From SFWF01 sp045636705 (GTDB taxonomy: Bacteria; Bacillota; Clostridia; Oscillospirales; Acutalibacteraceae): a stretch of 64,000 nucleotides of DNA. Where the stretch lies: the NCBI GenBank assembly GCA_045636705.1, contig JAZTYA010000018.1, forward strand, positions 1-64,000. The letters run 5' to 3'. Below, piece by piece: positions 8,520 through 17,985 of this stretch (position 1 is its first letter; every line of letters starts with the position of its first letter). A program made the translations under genes and the position numbers. The notes under the pieces are model-generated. The model was given only the letters and a program-made list of their open reading frames with translations. It searched no databases and was not told the origin of the DNA.

Positions 8520-10502
8520 CTAACTTACATCAATTTCATCAATATAAAGGTGGCCATTTTCGGCAATATAATCTTTTCTACCCTGAAGATTATCGCCTAA
8601 AAGCAAATCGAACATCTCTGCCGTTTGCTCTGCCATATCGGGCATTACCCTAACCAAACGACGGGTAGCGGGGTTCATTGTGGTAAGGTTCATCATATCG
8701 GGTTGGTTTTCACCAAGTCCCTTTGAACGCTGAATGGTATATTTTTGTCCCTCTATCATTTCAAGAATTTCGTTCTTTTCCTTTTCATCATAAGCAAAGT
8801 AGGGTTTTTCTTTTGTATTTATTTCATAAAGGGGTGTTTCGGCAATATAAACCTTGCCTTCTTCTATAAGTGCCGGCATTAGTCTATATATCATTGTTAA
8901 AATAAGGGTTCTAATCTGGAAGCCGTCAACATCGGCATCGGTACATATTATTACCTTATTCCATTTTAAATTATCAATATTAAAGGTTGAAAGGTCTTTG
9001 TTGGCCTTACTCTTAACATCGACACCGCAACCAAGCACCTTAATTAAATCGGTAATAATTTCGCTTTTGAATACCCTATCGTAATCTGCTTTTAAGCAGT
9101 TAAGTATCTTACCGCGAACGGGAATAATTGCTTGGAAATTAGCATCACGGGCAAGCTTACAAGAACCTAAAGCCGAGTCACCCTCAACTATAAAGACTTC
9201 GCGTTCGGAAACGTCACGGCTACGGCAGTCAACAAACTTTTGAACGCGGTTGACCATTTCGTTGCCTGTCTGCAAGGTCTTCTTTATGTTGATACGTTCC
9301 TTTTCGCTCTTTTCACGGCTACGCTTATTTATAAGCACCTGGTCGGCAATCTTGTCTGCCTCGGATTTGTTTTCAATGAAATAAACCTCTAACTGATGCT
9401 TAAAGAAATCGGTCATAGCCTCTTGGATGAACTTGTTTGTAATAGCCTTTTTGGTCTGGTTCTCATAAGAAGTTAAGGTTGAGAATGAGGACACAACCAA
9501 AGCCATACACTCTTCTACATCCTGGAAGGTGATTTTGCTTTCGTTTCTAGTATATTTATTCTGCTGCTTTATATAAGCATCAATTTGATAAACAAAGGCA
9601 TTTCTAACCGCCTTTTCGGGAGCTCCGCCGTATTCAAGCCAGCTTGAGTTGTGATAATACTCTTTTAGTTGGCGCTTATTGGAAAAGCAGAGCGCTGCGT
9701 TTATCTTAACCTTATATTCGGGCTTGTCCTCACGGTCCTTACCCTTTCTTTCGGTCTGCCAGGTCTGAACCGAAGTCAAGGTTTCTTCCCCTGTTATTTC
9801 GGTGATATAGTCGGTTATACCATTTTTATAGCAAATCTCGGTTTCTATAAACCTTGAACCCTGCTGCTCACGGTAAATAAATACTATGCCTGCATTGACA
9901 ACTGCCTGACGGCGAAGAACATCAACAAAATATTCAGATGGAATATTAATATCGGTAAATACTTTAAGGTCGGGCTTCCACTTGATTTTGGTTCCTGTGT
10001 CCTTGCCCGAATATTCTTCCTTTTTAAGCCCGCCAACATTAAAGCCGCTTTCAAAATGAAGATTATACTTAAATCCGTCACGCTTGATTTCAACATCCAT
10101 ATATTCGGAAGCGAACTGAGTCGAAGCAAGACCTAAACCATTTAGACCTATTGAATACTCATAATCGCCACCGCTGTTGGTGTTGTCCTTGCCGCCGGCA
10201 TATAGGCGTTCAAAAAGAAGAACGTAGTTATACTGCTGTTCCTTATTGTTAAAGTCAACGGGCGCGCCACGACCAAAGTCCTGAACCTCAACCGAATGGT
10301 CGGCATACTTTGTAACTATTATCTTTTTGCCGTAGCCTTCTCTTGCCTCGTCTATTGAGTTTGAAATAATTTCAAAGACAGAATGGGCGCAACCTTCAAG
10401 ACCATCCGAACCGAAAATAACTGCAGGGCGCAGTCTTACCTGGTCGGGGCCTTTAAGTTGGGTTATACTGTCATTACCATAATCTTTTGTAGTCTTTGCC
10501 AT
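8520..10502 (-). CDS. parE: DNA topoisomerase (ATP-hydrolysing) subunit B, ParE/GyrB family
   Basis: This is the ATPase subunit of a type IIA topoisomerase. The 660-residue product has a GHKL ATPase site (EIISNSIDEA, residues 44-53; VQDFGRGAPVDF, about 73-84), a transducer domain, and a TOPRIM domain with EGDSALGS (440-447) and TDADVDG (521-527), then the C-terminal RSKGLGENQPDMM block. Canonical family members read EGDSAGGS, so the Ala-Leu variant marks a divergent clade. ATG 10502 is chosen because AAGGAG lies 7 nt upstream; a TTG one codon earlier is less likely. The name ParE rather than GyrB is inferred from the pairing and divergence; a separate gyrBA is expected elsewhere. Confidence 0.85.
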   Translation of the reverse strand: MAKTTKDYGNDSITQLKGPDQVRLRPAVIFGSDGLEGCAHSVFEIISNSIDEAREGYGKKIIVTKYADHSVEVQDFGRGAPVDFNNKEQQYNYVLLFERLYAGGKDNTNSGGDYEYSIGLNGLGLASTQFASEYMDVEIKRDGFKYNLHFESGFNVGGLKKEEYSGKDTGTKIKWKPDLKVFTDINIPSEYFVDVLRRQAVVNAGIVFIYREQQGSRFIETEICYKNGITDYITEITGEETLTSVQTWQTERKGKDREDKPEYKVKINAALCFSNKRQLKEYYHNSSWLEYGGAPEKAVRNAFVYQIDAYIKQQNKYTRNESKITFQDVEECMALVVSSFSTLTSYENQTKKAITNKFIQEAMTDFFKHQLEVYFIENKSEADKIADQVLINKRSREKSEKERINIKKTLQTGNEMVNRVQKFVDCRSRDVSEREVFIVEGDSALGSCKLARDANFQAIIPVRGKILNCLKADYDRVFKSEIITDLIKVLGCGVDVKSKANKDLSTFNIDNLKWNKVIICTDADVDGFQIRTLILTMIYRLMPALIEEGKVYIAETPLYEINTKEKPYFAYDEKEKNEILEMIEGQKYTIQRSKGLGENQPDMMNLTTMNPATRRLVRVMPDMAEQTAEMFDLLLGDNLQGRKDYIAENGHLYIDEIDVS

Positions 10503-10553
10503 CAATATTCTCCTTTTGTGAAAAGCATAGATTACTCATTATATATATAGTTT

Positions 10554-10583
10554 ATTATATACTATATATGGTATAATAGTCAA
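10554..10583 (-). promoter_or_regulatory. promoter of the topoisomerase operon
   Basis: On the minus strand TTGACT (10583-10578), an 18-nt spacer and TATAAT (10559-10554) lie about 50 nt upstream of the B-subunit ATG. Confidence 0.65.
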
Positions 10584-10613
10584 GTATAAAGCCATAATTT
10601 AACAAATATAAAG

Positions 10614-10642
10614 TAAAACGGCGAGGAAATCTCCTCGCCATT
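10614..10642 (-). terminator. terminator of the giant surface protein gene
   Basis: On the minus strand the hairpin GGCGAGGA-GAT-TTCCTCGCC is followed by GTTTTACTTT. It lies just after the 10649 stop and before the topoisomerase promoter, and is the likely end of the 19753-10618 transcription unit. Confidence 0.85.
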
Positions 10643-10648
10643 TTTATA

Positions 10649-13600
10649 TTATTTAGTTTTTACCGATTTCACAGTTGACCAACCGGAATAGTACTTTTTA
10701 CCATTTACGGTTTTGTAGGTTCTTACTCTTACGTAATAGGTCTTTTTAGCAGATAGGCTCTTGATTGTATATTTCGTAGTGGAGTTCTTCGAAATTGTCT
10801 TTGTTGTAGCCTTAGAGAAAGACTTGGAAGTAGAATACTGAATCTCGTATCCTGTAACCTCTTTTGTTTTCTTAAAGATATTTACAGTAACACTCTTCTT
10901 GCCGCCTGTAACCTTTGTAATCTTAGTTTCAGTAGGATTAATTTTAAAGGTTAACTTCGTAGTACCGCTGTAGTTACCCTTCATTTTGATGGTAACTGTA
11001 TAGGTTCCAACCTTCTTGCAGTCGCCAGAATAGGATACTGTATAGTTGCTTGAAGAAATCGTCTTGCCCTTTGAGTCCTTAACTGTAACGGTAGGCTTTT
11101 GAACCTTGCCGTTATAGGTGTAAGAGGTCTTTGAAAGGCTAATCTTACACTTGCTAACATCTATAGGATTAATCTTATAGGTTAGCTTCTTAGTTCCGCT
11201 ATAGTTACCCTTCATTGTAACAGTAACCGTGTAGGTGCCTGCGTTCTTAAGTCCGCTTGAATAGGTTACTGTGTAATTGCTTGAAGAAATAGTCTTACCC
11301 TTCGAGTCCTTAACGGTAACACTAGGCTTTTGAACCTTGCCGTTATAGGTGTAGCTAGTCTTTGAAAGGCTAAAGCTCTTTGCATAGTAAATGGTAGTTG
11401 TGCTTGATACCTTGTCGCAAACGCTACAAGCCTTAACTATCTTACCATCCTTTGAGGTTGTAGCCTTTGTGGTGGTAGTTGTGTAAGAGTGTGTGGTACT
11501 CTTCTTAATAGTTTCGGTTTTTGTATCCTTACATACGCTACAGGTATAGGTTTTAACACCAGTTGCCTTGCAGGTAGCCTTCTTGGTTACCTTGCCTGAG
11601 TCGTAATCGTGTGCAGTCTTTGCGATTGTATCAGTTTTGATAGTCGCTTTACAAGCTGTACACTTATAAGTCTTTGTTCCCGTAGCCTTGCAGGTAGCTT
11701 TCTTTGTTACGGTACCGTTATCTGACTTATGAGCAAGCTTAGCAATGGTCTCTGTTTTGATGACATCCTTACAAGCTGTACACTTATAAGTCTTTGTGCC
11801 TGTAGCCTTACAGGTAGCATTCTTGGTTACAGTACCATTATCCGACTTGTGAGCAAGCTTAGCAATGGTCTCGGTTTTGATGACATCCTTACAAGCTGTA
11901 CACTTATAAGTCTTTGTGCCTGTAGCAGCGCAGGTAGCTTTCTTTGTTACAGTGCCGTTATCCGACTTATGAGAAAGATGATTTCCGCTTGTAGCACCAC
12001 ATACCTTACAGGTCTTTGGTGCTTTACAGGTTGCATTAGCATAGTCGTGGTCTGCCGCAGAAGCTCTTACCCAGTCGCAGTTCTCGCATATCTCATCGCA
12101 ATCGCCGGTGTAAACATGGGCATCCTTTCCGCAGGAATTATAATGCCATTTAGCATCTTCTAAATATTCGTTATTATCTTCTATGTTTATGTTAGCTCGG
12201 TCACTTTTGGTGCCTTCATAGTAAACGTCAGAAAGCTTTTCACAGTGTTCAAATGCGCCATACTCAATCGACTGTACGCTTAACGGTAGCTCAACGCTTA
12301 CAAGCTCAGAGCAGTCATAGAAGGAATAATACATTATGTCGGTAACGCTGTTTGGAATGCTTACTGTTGTAATATCGGTAACTGCAAAAGCACTTGGCGG
12401 AATAACCGGCATAGCTTCGCCAAGTTTAAGAGAAGTTATAGGACAGCTTGCAAATGCGCCTGTGCCTAAAAACTCTACACTATCACCGATAACAACAGTC
12501 TTTAAACTGTCACAACTATTAAAGGCGTATATTCCAATAGTAGTAACGCTATTGGGGATAATAACCTTTTTAAGATTATCGCAAGCGCCAAAGGCTCCTT
12601 CGCAAATTTCTACGACAGCACCTAAATCAAGCGTCTTTATCTGAGAACGCTGGAATGCATTTTCACCGATGTAGGTAATTGTTGCGGGTATAGTAACGCT
12701 TTCAAGTCCTGTTGAAGCAAAACACCAATCACTAACCGACTGTAATCCACTACCGAAAGTGACCGATTTAAGCTGCTTACAACCATCAAACGCAAAGCTG
12801 CCAAGCCAGGTAAGGCTGTTTGGCAAGACAACACTTGTTACAGGAGTGTTTTGGAAAGCAGAAGCATAAATTTCTTCAATTCCGTTGCCTAAATTGAGGG
12901 ATGTAAGCTTGCTATCCTTAAATGCGCTTGTACCGATAATTTTTACAGAATCGGGAAGGGACAATGAGGTCAATCCCGAACTTCTGAATGCAGATTCGCC
13001 AATGCTCTCTAAGTTCTCAGGCAAATCAACAGACTCAAGGGAATCTGTTTCCATAAACGCCATATCGCCAATACTTACAAGGCCTGAAGGCAAATCAACA
13101 TTTTTAAGGCTCTTGCAGGAAGCAAACACACAATAAACAATGTTTGAAACCTTTGAAGATACAATAACCTCAGTAAGTTTATTGCAGTCTTTGAAAGCAG
13201 ATTCTGCTATCTCGGTAACAGATTCGGGCATTGTATAACTGCCCTCTTTTGACTTGGAGCAGAAAAGCACCTTGGTCATTTCAGCATTATATGTAACGCC
13301 GTCAACAGTTCTGAAATAAGGGTTGTTCTCGGAGAATACAATCTCTACGCCGTCATAAATGGCATAACCTAATGCATTTATCTGCTTAACGGTATCGGGA
13401 ACGTTATAAACGTTTCCTTTCTTTATAGGATAAGCTATAACCTCGGTTACATCTTTATTATATAAAGCGCCGTCATTAGTTGCAAAGAATGGGTTATCCT
13501 CTGATACAGTAATTTCCTTAAGGTTTTCGGAGAATATGAACATATCTGCCGAAAGATTTGTAATTCCGCTTCCATAGGTAACCGATTCGAGATTACAGAA

Positions 13601-16576
13601 GTTGCTGATTATATAGTCTCCGACGGTCTTTACGCTGTCGGGGAAAATTATATTCTTGGTAATAGCATTGCCGCTAAGTCCTGCAACACTCATAACGGGT
13701 AATCCGTTTATTTCGGCAGGGATTTCCAAGGTTTCAGGATGAATAAAGCTATCTGTAATGACAATTCCGTCGGAATTCTGAACAAACTCAAAGGAATCGT
13801 TAGAGGCTATCTGCGCAACCTGCACGTCGTAGGTAAAGTGATATCCTAAAACAGAAGCTTCTCTTATGTTTGAGCCTAACTGAAGTCTGTTTTCGTAGTT
13901 CTGCTCACCATAAATTTGTAGTGAATGCCATTCACCATTCCATTCAAAGTTGCTTCCTTTAATAATTGTACCATCTTTAAGAGTGATAACCACGCCCTGC
14001 GGATGTGTGTCATAATAGTAGAAATATTCGGGAGTTTCTACATATTCTTCTAATTCATCATCCCAAACTACATCTGTTCTTAAGTATCCGTTTGTGTTCT
14101 CGATTAATATAATAGGCTCTACAGTAACAGACTCTATAGGTGTGTCTATAATTTCTATTTCATAGGTAAAGTCGTAACCTAAAATAGAAGCAGATATCTC
14201 ATTCTTGCCAAGCTCCAGCCTGTTTTCGTAAGACTGGCTTGCGTAGCTAATTCCATGCCAAGTGCCGTTCCACTCAAAGTAGGTATCATTAATAACTCTA
14301 CCGTCTTTAAGGGTGATAACTACACTCTTTGGATTCATGTCGTAATAATGGAAATACTCCTCTGACTGAACCCATTCTTCTAATTCCTCATCCCAGATTC
14401 CACTTGTTGTGAAGTATCCGTCAGTGTTTTCAATCTTTACTATAGGCTCTACAGTAACAGACTCTATGGGTGTGTCTATAATTTCTAGCTCATAGGTAAA
14501 GTCAAAGCCCGCAATAGAAGCTGATATGTCATTTTTACCTAAAACTAAACGGTTCTCATAAGACTGTTCCTGATAGTCAAATGAATACCAAGTATTATTC
14601 CACTCAAAACCGCTATCCTCTATTATGGTACCATCCTTGAGAGTGATAACAATTTTTTCCCAAGAGGGATATGTATCGAAATAGTAGAAATATTCGTCTG
14701 TCTGAACCCATTCTCCTAAATCTTCGTCCCAGATGCTGTCTGTTCTGAAGTATCCGTCTGTATTTTCAATTTTTTGGAGAGGCTCTACAGTAACTGACTC
14801 TACAGGGCTTTTAACAATTTCTAGCTCGTAGGTGAAGTCGTAACCTAAAATAGAGGCAGATATTTCATTCTTGCCAAGTTCCAGCCTGTTTTCGTAAGAC
14901 TGGTCTTCGTAATTAACTTCATACCAAGTGCCATTCCACTCAAAACCGGTATCCTCTATTTTAGTGCCATCTTTAAGGGTAATAACAATTTTTTCTGAAG
15001 AGGGACGTATATCGTAATAGTGGAAATATTCATCTGTCTGAACCCATTCTCCTAATTCCTCATCCCAGATTTCGCCTGTTCTGAAGTATCCGTTAATGTT
15101 TTCAATGTTTTTGAGAGGCTCTACAGTAACAGACTCTATAGGGCATTCAACAATTTTTACATCATAGGTAAACTCATAGCCTGCAATATCACCGTTTGCT
15201 TTATAGGTGTTGCCAACGGTCCAACGGTTTTCGTAAGACTGATTGCTATAACAACCTATGCCGTACGATTCACCGTTCCATTCAAAGCTTGTGCCCTCTA
15301 TAACAGTACCATCTTTAAGGGTTATAACAGCGTTATAGGGATATAAATCGTTGTAGTAGAAATATTCGGGAGTTTCTACATTTTCTTCCCTTTCTTCATC
15401 CCAATTTGAGTCTGTTGTAGAGTAGCCGTCAATATTTTCAATTTTTATAATAGGTTCTACTGTAACAGATTCAACAGGGCATTCGACAATTTCTACCTCA
15501 AAGGTAAAGTCAAAGCCTGCAATAGAGCCCTCTACTTCATAGGTATTGCCTGCAGTCCACTGGTTTTCATAAGACTGCTTATGAGAATAGTTGGTATAGT
15601 ACCAAGTATCATTCCAGTCAAAGCTGGTACCCTCTATAACCCTACCGTCTTCAAGGGTTATTACCATATTAGAAGGGTCGATATGATAAAAAAAGTATTC
15701 TGGGGACTGTGTCCACTCTCCTGCTTCCTCATCCCATATATCGTCTGTCCTATAGTATCCGCCTGTGTTTTCGATTTTTAGGACAGGCTCTACTGTGATA
15801 GCTTCGACAGGTCCTTCTACAATCTGAATCTCATAGGTGAAGTCAAAGCCTGCAATTGTTCCAAGTACCTCATAGGTGTTACCAACGGTCCACTGATTTT
15901 GGTAATCTTGGTTATAAAAATGCATTACTCCATACCAGTCGTCGTTCCAGAAAAAGCCGGTATTTTCTATAATACTGCCGTCTTCAAGGGTTATTACCAT
16001 ACCCGAAGGGTCGGTATGATAATAAAAGTATTCAGGGGACTGTATCCACTCTTCTTTTTCCTTATCCCATATATCGTCAGTCCTATAGTATCCGTTAACA
16101 TTTTTTATTAAGGTAATGGTAGGAACTTCTACCGAAACAACGGGACTCTTGGTATCATCTGAACCGTATTTTCCTCTGCTTACAGATACCTCAAACGAGC
16201 CTGTTTTTTGCGAGCTCCAATATTTTGCGCGCAATTTATAGGTCACACCTGCAAGAAGTCCGTAAACAGCCTTGAAATCTCCGTTTTCGCCGCCGTCATC
16301 ATTGGTTGTGAGCGTATTGCCGAACTCATCGCAAATGTACCCGTAGGTATCCTCTTCGGCAAAGGATTTAAAGACATATACTCCGCTCTCTTCCGGAGTA
16401 AACTCGAAAACTGCGATATCGCCCTCGTTTTCGATTACTGCGGTAGCAGGAATGTCCTTATAAATAACACCTGCGCTGACCTCGTTTGCCGCTACGGTAA
16501 ACCCGCTAAAGGGTACCGACATTACAAGCACTAATACGGCTAGTAACAGCGACAAGCTTCTCTTTCCAAATTTCAT
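10649..16576 (-). CDS. giant secreted repeat protein with BspA-like leucine-rich repeats
   Basis: This is a 1975-residue predicted secreted protein. Visible parts, in order: signal peptide (1-29, hydrophobic core then TVAA); an N-terminal beta-rich region (about 35-145); seven tandem 110-112-residue repeats (about 149-925, marked by GY-RTD-IWDE, EYF-Y, VITLKDGT-IE, FEWNGTW, QSYENR and ESVTVEP); a BspA-type (LRR_5) region (about 926-1450) ending in a YYEGTKSDRANI tail; a Cys-rich region of about 40-residue units with CxxC pairs; two 77-residue Ig-like (MBG-type) repeats; and a C-terminal fibronectin III-like domain. No LPXTG or other C-terminal anchor is visible, so attachment may be non-covalent. 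The start has AGAGGTG upstream. The ligand is unknown; adhesion or cell-surface binding is inferred from BspA relatives. It is the last gene after the ligase and transpeptidase genes. Confidence 0.85.
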   Translation of the reverse strand: MKFGKRSLSLLLAVLVLVMSVPFSGFTVAANEVSAGVIYKDIPATAVIENEGDIAVFEFTPEESGVYVFKSFAEEDTYGYICDEFGNTLTTNDDGGENGDFKAVYGLLAGVTYKLRAKYWSSQKTGSFEVSVSRGKYGSDDTKSPVVSVEVPTITLIKNVNGYYRTDDIWDKEKEEWIQSPEYFYYHTDPSGMVITLEDGSIIENTGFFWNDDWYGVMHFYNQDYQNQWTVGNTYEVLGTIAGFDFTYEIQIVEGPVEAITVEPVLKIENTGGYYRTDDIWDEEAGEWTQSPEYFFYHIDPSNMVITLEDGRVIEGTSFDWNDTWYYTNYSHKQSYENQWTAGNTYEVEGSIAGFDFTFEVEIVECPVESVTVEPIIKIENIDGYSTTDSNWDEEREENVETPEYFYYNDLYPYNAVITLKDGTVIEGTSFEWNGESYGIGCYSNQSYENRWTVGNTYKANGDIAGYEFTYDVKIVECPIESVTVEPLKNIENINGYFRTGEIWDEELGEWVQTDEYFHYYDIRPSSEKIVITLKDGTKIEDTGFEWNGTWYEVNYEDQSYENRLELGKNEISASILGYDFTYELEIVKSPVESVTVEPLQKIENTDGYFRTDSIWDEDLGEWVQTDEYFYYFDTYPSWEKIVITLKDGTIIEDSGFEWNNTWYSFDYQEQSYENRLVLGKNDISASIAGFDFTYELEIIDTPIESVTVEPIVKIENTDGYFTTSGIWDEELEEWVQSEEYFHYYDMNPKSVVITLKDGRVINDTYFEWNGTWHGISYASQSYENRLELGKNEISASILGYDFTYEIEIIDTPIESVTVEPIILIENTNGYLRTDVVWDDELEEYVETPEYFYYYDTHPQGVVITLKDGTIIKGSNFEWNGEWHSLQIYGEQNYENRLQLGSNIREASVLGYHFTYDVQVAQIASNDSFEFVQNSDGIVITDSFIHPETLEIPAEINGLPVMSVAGLSGNAITKNIIFPDSVKTVGDYIISNFCNLESVTYGSGITNLSADMFIFSENLKEITVSEDNPFFATNDGALYNKDVTEVIAYPIKKGNVYNVPDTVKQINALGYAIYDGVEIVFSENNPYFRTVDGVTYNAEMTKVLFCSKSKEGSYTMPESVTEIAESAFKDCNKLTEVIVSSKVSNIVYCVFASCKSLKNVDLPSGLVSIGDMAFMETDSLESVDLPENLESIGESAFRSSGLTSLSLPDSVKIIGTSAFKDSKLTSLNLGNGIEEIYASAFQNTPVTSVVLPNSLTWLGSFAFDGCKQLKSVTFGSGLQSVSDWCFASTGLESVTIPATITYIGENAFQRSQIKTLDLGAVVEICEGAFGACDNLKKVIIPNSVTTIGIYAFNSCDSLKTVVIGDSVEFLGTGAFASCPITSLKLGEAMPVIPPSAFAVTDITTVSIPNSVTDIMYYSFYDCSELVSVELPLSVQSIEYGAFEHCEKLSDVYYEGTKSDRANINIEDNNEYLEDAKWHYNSCGKDAHVYTGDCDEICENCDWVRASAADHDYANATCKAPKTCKVCGATSGNHLSHKSDNGTVTKKATCAATGTKTYKCTACKDVIKTETIAKLAHKSDNGTVTKNATCKATGTKTYKCTACKDVIKTETIAKLAHKSDNGTVTKKATCKATGTKTYKCTACKATIKTDTIAKTAHDYDSGKVTKKATCKATGVKTYTCSVCKDTKTETIKKSTTHSYTTTTTKATTSKDGKIVKACSVCDKVSSTTTIYYAKSFSLSKTSYTYNGKVQKPSVTVKDSKGKTISSSNYTVTYSSGLKNAGTYTVTVTMKGNYSGTKKLTYKINPIDVSKCKISLSKTSYTYNGKVQKPTVTVKDSKGKTISSSNYTVSYSGDCKKVGTYTVTIKMKGNYSGTTKLTFKINPTETKITKVTGGKKSVTVNIFKKTKEVTGYEIQYSTSKSFSKATTKTISKNSTTKYTIKSLSAKKTYYVRVRTYKTVNGKKYYSGWSTVKSVKTK
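10930..11390 (-). repeat. two tandem Ig-like (MBG-type) repeat units within the giant gene
   Basis: Two near-identical 231-bp units (77 residues each; matching anchors at 10971 and 11202) encode SLSKTSYTYNGKVQKP, then VTVKDSKGKTISSSNYTV and MKGNYSGT segments. Units of this kind occur in secreted proteins of gut Firmicutes as stalk-like spacers. Confidence 0.8.
11625..11984 (-). repeat. three 120-bp tandem repeats encoding CxxC units
   Basis: The string ACAAGCTGTACACTTATAAG recurs at 11651, 11771 and 11891, exactly 120 bp apart, with flanking sequence nearly identical across copies. Each copy encodes a 40-residue unit with KCTACK and SDNGTVTK segments. A more diverged further unit (CSVCKD) lies on the low-coordinate side and CKVCGA on the high side. 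Such near-identity suggests recent duplication or ongoing homogenisation. Confidence 0.85.
13802..16132 (-). repeat. seven tandem 330-336-bp repeats in the giant gene
   Basis: Seven units of 110, 111 or 112 codons are aligned on the recurring Gly of the G-Y-x-T-D/S motif at residues 162, 273, 384, 496, 608, 720 and 830. Units 4-6 are the most alike (same VQTDEYF/VQSEEYF, QSYENRL and ISASI segments); units 1-3 are more diverged, suggesting stepwise duplication. I do not recognise the domain family. Confidence 0.85.
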
Positions 16577-16620
16577 TTTAACAACACCTCTTTTAAAAAT
16601 TCAGTGGATTGCTTAATATA

Positions 16621-17985
16621 TTAATGCGCATCGCAAACATCGGGTTTGATGTCCCGTGCATAATATCCTATTTGTATTTTACTGCAGGACGGGGAGAAAA
16701 GCTTCCCGCTTTGACTGCAATAAACGCCCTTTATTACCTTCGAGCTTGTCTTAAAATCGCATTTTGTATGTTGTGGCATTTTCTCCATAATTTTGGTAAA
16801 AATCTCTGCCGCAAAATTACCCTTTTCTCCAAGGACACCGTGCCATACAGCACAGGTGTATTCGGGAGTTACACCTACAAACCAGTTTCCGCCGTCCTCG
16901 TTACCAGTACCTGTTTTACCAACCAGGTCGGCATTCGGTACACGGGCTTTGGAACCTGTGCCACCCGGCGTCACTACCGCACTTAAAAGCCTGTTCATTA
17001 TATAAGCGGTTTCTTCGCTTATAATCTGCTTATACTCACTTTTATGTGTGTAGATATCGCCGTTTTTATCTGTAATACGGCTTATCGTATGTGGTTTGGT
17101 ATATTTTCCGAGATTACCAAAAATCTGATAATATCCCGCAAGCTCCACGGGGGTTACGCCTTGATAAAGGTATCCGAGCGCAATATTTCCGATAACTTCC
17201 TCTTCGCCTTGTAGGGTAAGTTTGTTTTGTTCATATTGAAGGTTCATCCCAAAGCTAGTTTGCAAAAAGTCAATTGAAGTTTTGACGCCCACAGAGTCAA
17301 GAGTATGAACCGCCGCGGTGTTAAGCGACTGCCTTATACATTCTACCAAGGTTGTGCGTTTATATGTATAGCCGCCACTTGGGTTGGTTGGCCAATCTAC
17401 AGGTTTGCCCGTTTCATCGGGAATTTGTTTATATGGTTTATCAATTAGTGCATAAGACCAATCGGCAATTCCTTTTTCAATCGCCTGCATATATACGCTT
17501 AAAGGTTTAATTGTTGAGAAAGGAGAATGTCCCGTAATGCCATACTGTTCATCCCCACCACTATATACAGCAAGAACGCTTCCGTCATAATCAAGGATGG
17601 CAAGGCCGAGTTTTAACTCTTCCTCTTTATATTCCGAATAGGTCTTATCCATAGCCGCATGGGCAGATGATGAAAAACTCGTATGAATGGTATAGTTCCC
17701 TTTGAACAAAAGCTTTTCCGCTTCTTCGGTAGTGCATTTGTTTTTATCAGCCAAAACACCTACCGCCTCGGCTAATGCTAATTTCACAAAACTGCGATAG
17801 CTTTTCTCTGCAAGTGCGGTGTCTGAAAACTCCATCCTGTTAGGCGTGGCAATAACATTGCCCTCATTGTCATAAATGGTAACCTTTTTACCCATGCTGC
17901 ATCCCTGCATGCTAAGCATGCCAAAAATTATGACAAGTCCGCAAATAAGGGATAGTAATCGTTTAATTGCCGCCACCCCCTTCAA
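16621..17985 (-). CDS. class A PBP-derived transpeptidase lacking the glycosyltransferase domain, probable lipoprotein
   Basis: This is a penicillin-binding transpeptidase of 454 residues. Catalytic motifs are S157-T-I-K160, S220-L-N222 and K357-T-G. The linker (NYTIHTSFSSSAHAAMD, then LGLAILDYDGSVLAVYSGG) and the C-terminal tail with VYCSQSGKL, SPSC and DVCDAH match the C-terminal half of PBP1a-type proteins. The GT51 glycosyltransferase domain is absent: only about 95 residues precede the linker. The N-terminus is hydrophobic and ends in SMQGC, a plausible but imperfect lipobox. It probably cross-links or modifies peptides outside the membrane. The gene overlaps the upstream ligase gene by 23 nt. 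The start is uncertain: TTG 17985 or GTG 17976, with a purine-rich GAAGGGGG overlapping both. Confidence 0.8.
   Translation of the reverse strand: MKGVAAIKRLLSLICGLVIIFGMLSMQGCSMGKKVTIYDNEGNVIATPNRMEFSDTALAEKSYRSFVKLALAEAVGVLADKNKCTTEEAEKLLFKGNYTIHTSFSSSAHAAMDKTYSEYKEEELKLGLAILDYDGSVLAVYSGGDEQYGITGHSPFSTIKPLSVYMQAIEKGIADWSYALIDKPYKQIPDETGKPVDWPTNPSGGYTYKRTTLVECIRQSLNTAAVHTLDSVGVKTSIDFLQTSFGMNLQYEQNKLTLQGEEEVIGNIALGYLYQGVTPVELAGYYQIFGNLGKYTKPHTISRITDKNGDIYTHKSEYKQIISEETAYIMNRLLSAVVTPGGTGSKARVPNADLVGKTGTGNEDGGNWFVGVTPEYTCAVWHGVLGEKGNFAAEIFTKIMEKMPQHTKCDFKTSSKVIKGVYCSQSGKLFSPSCSKIQIGYYARDIKPDVCDAH

Noticed and set aside
11625..11984. Regular repeats that could look like a CRISPR or satellite array
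   Set aside because: The repeats are in frame, encode a continuous protein and have no spacers or palindromic units.
10649..16576. Giant gene as an assembly artefact or mosaic of pseudogenes
   Set aside because: One intact reading frame with signal peptide, regular domain order, ribosome site and terminator; repeats differ in detail, unlike collapsed assembly errors.
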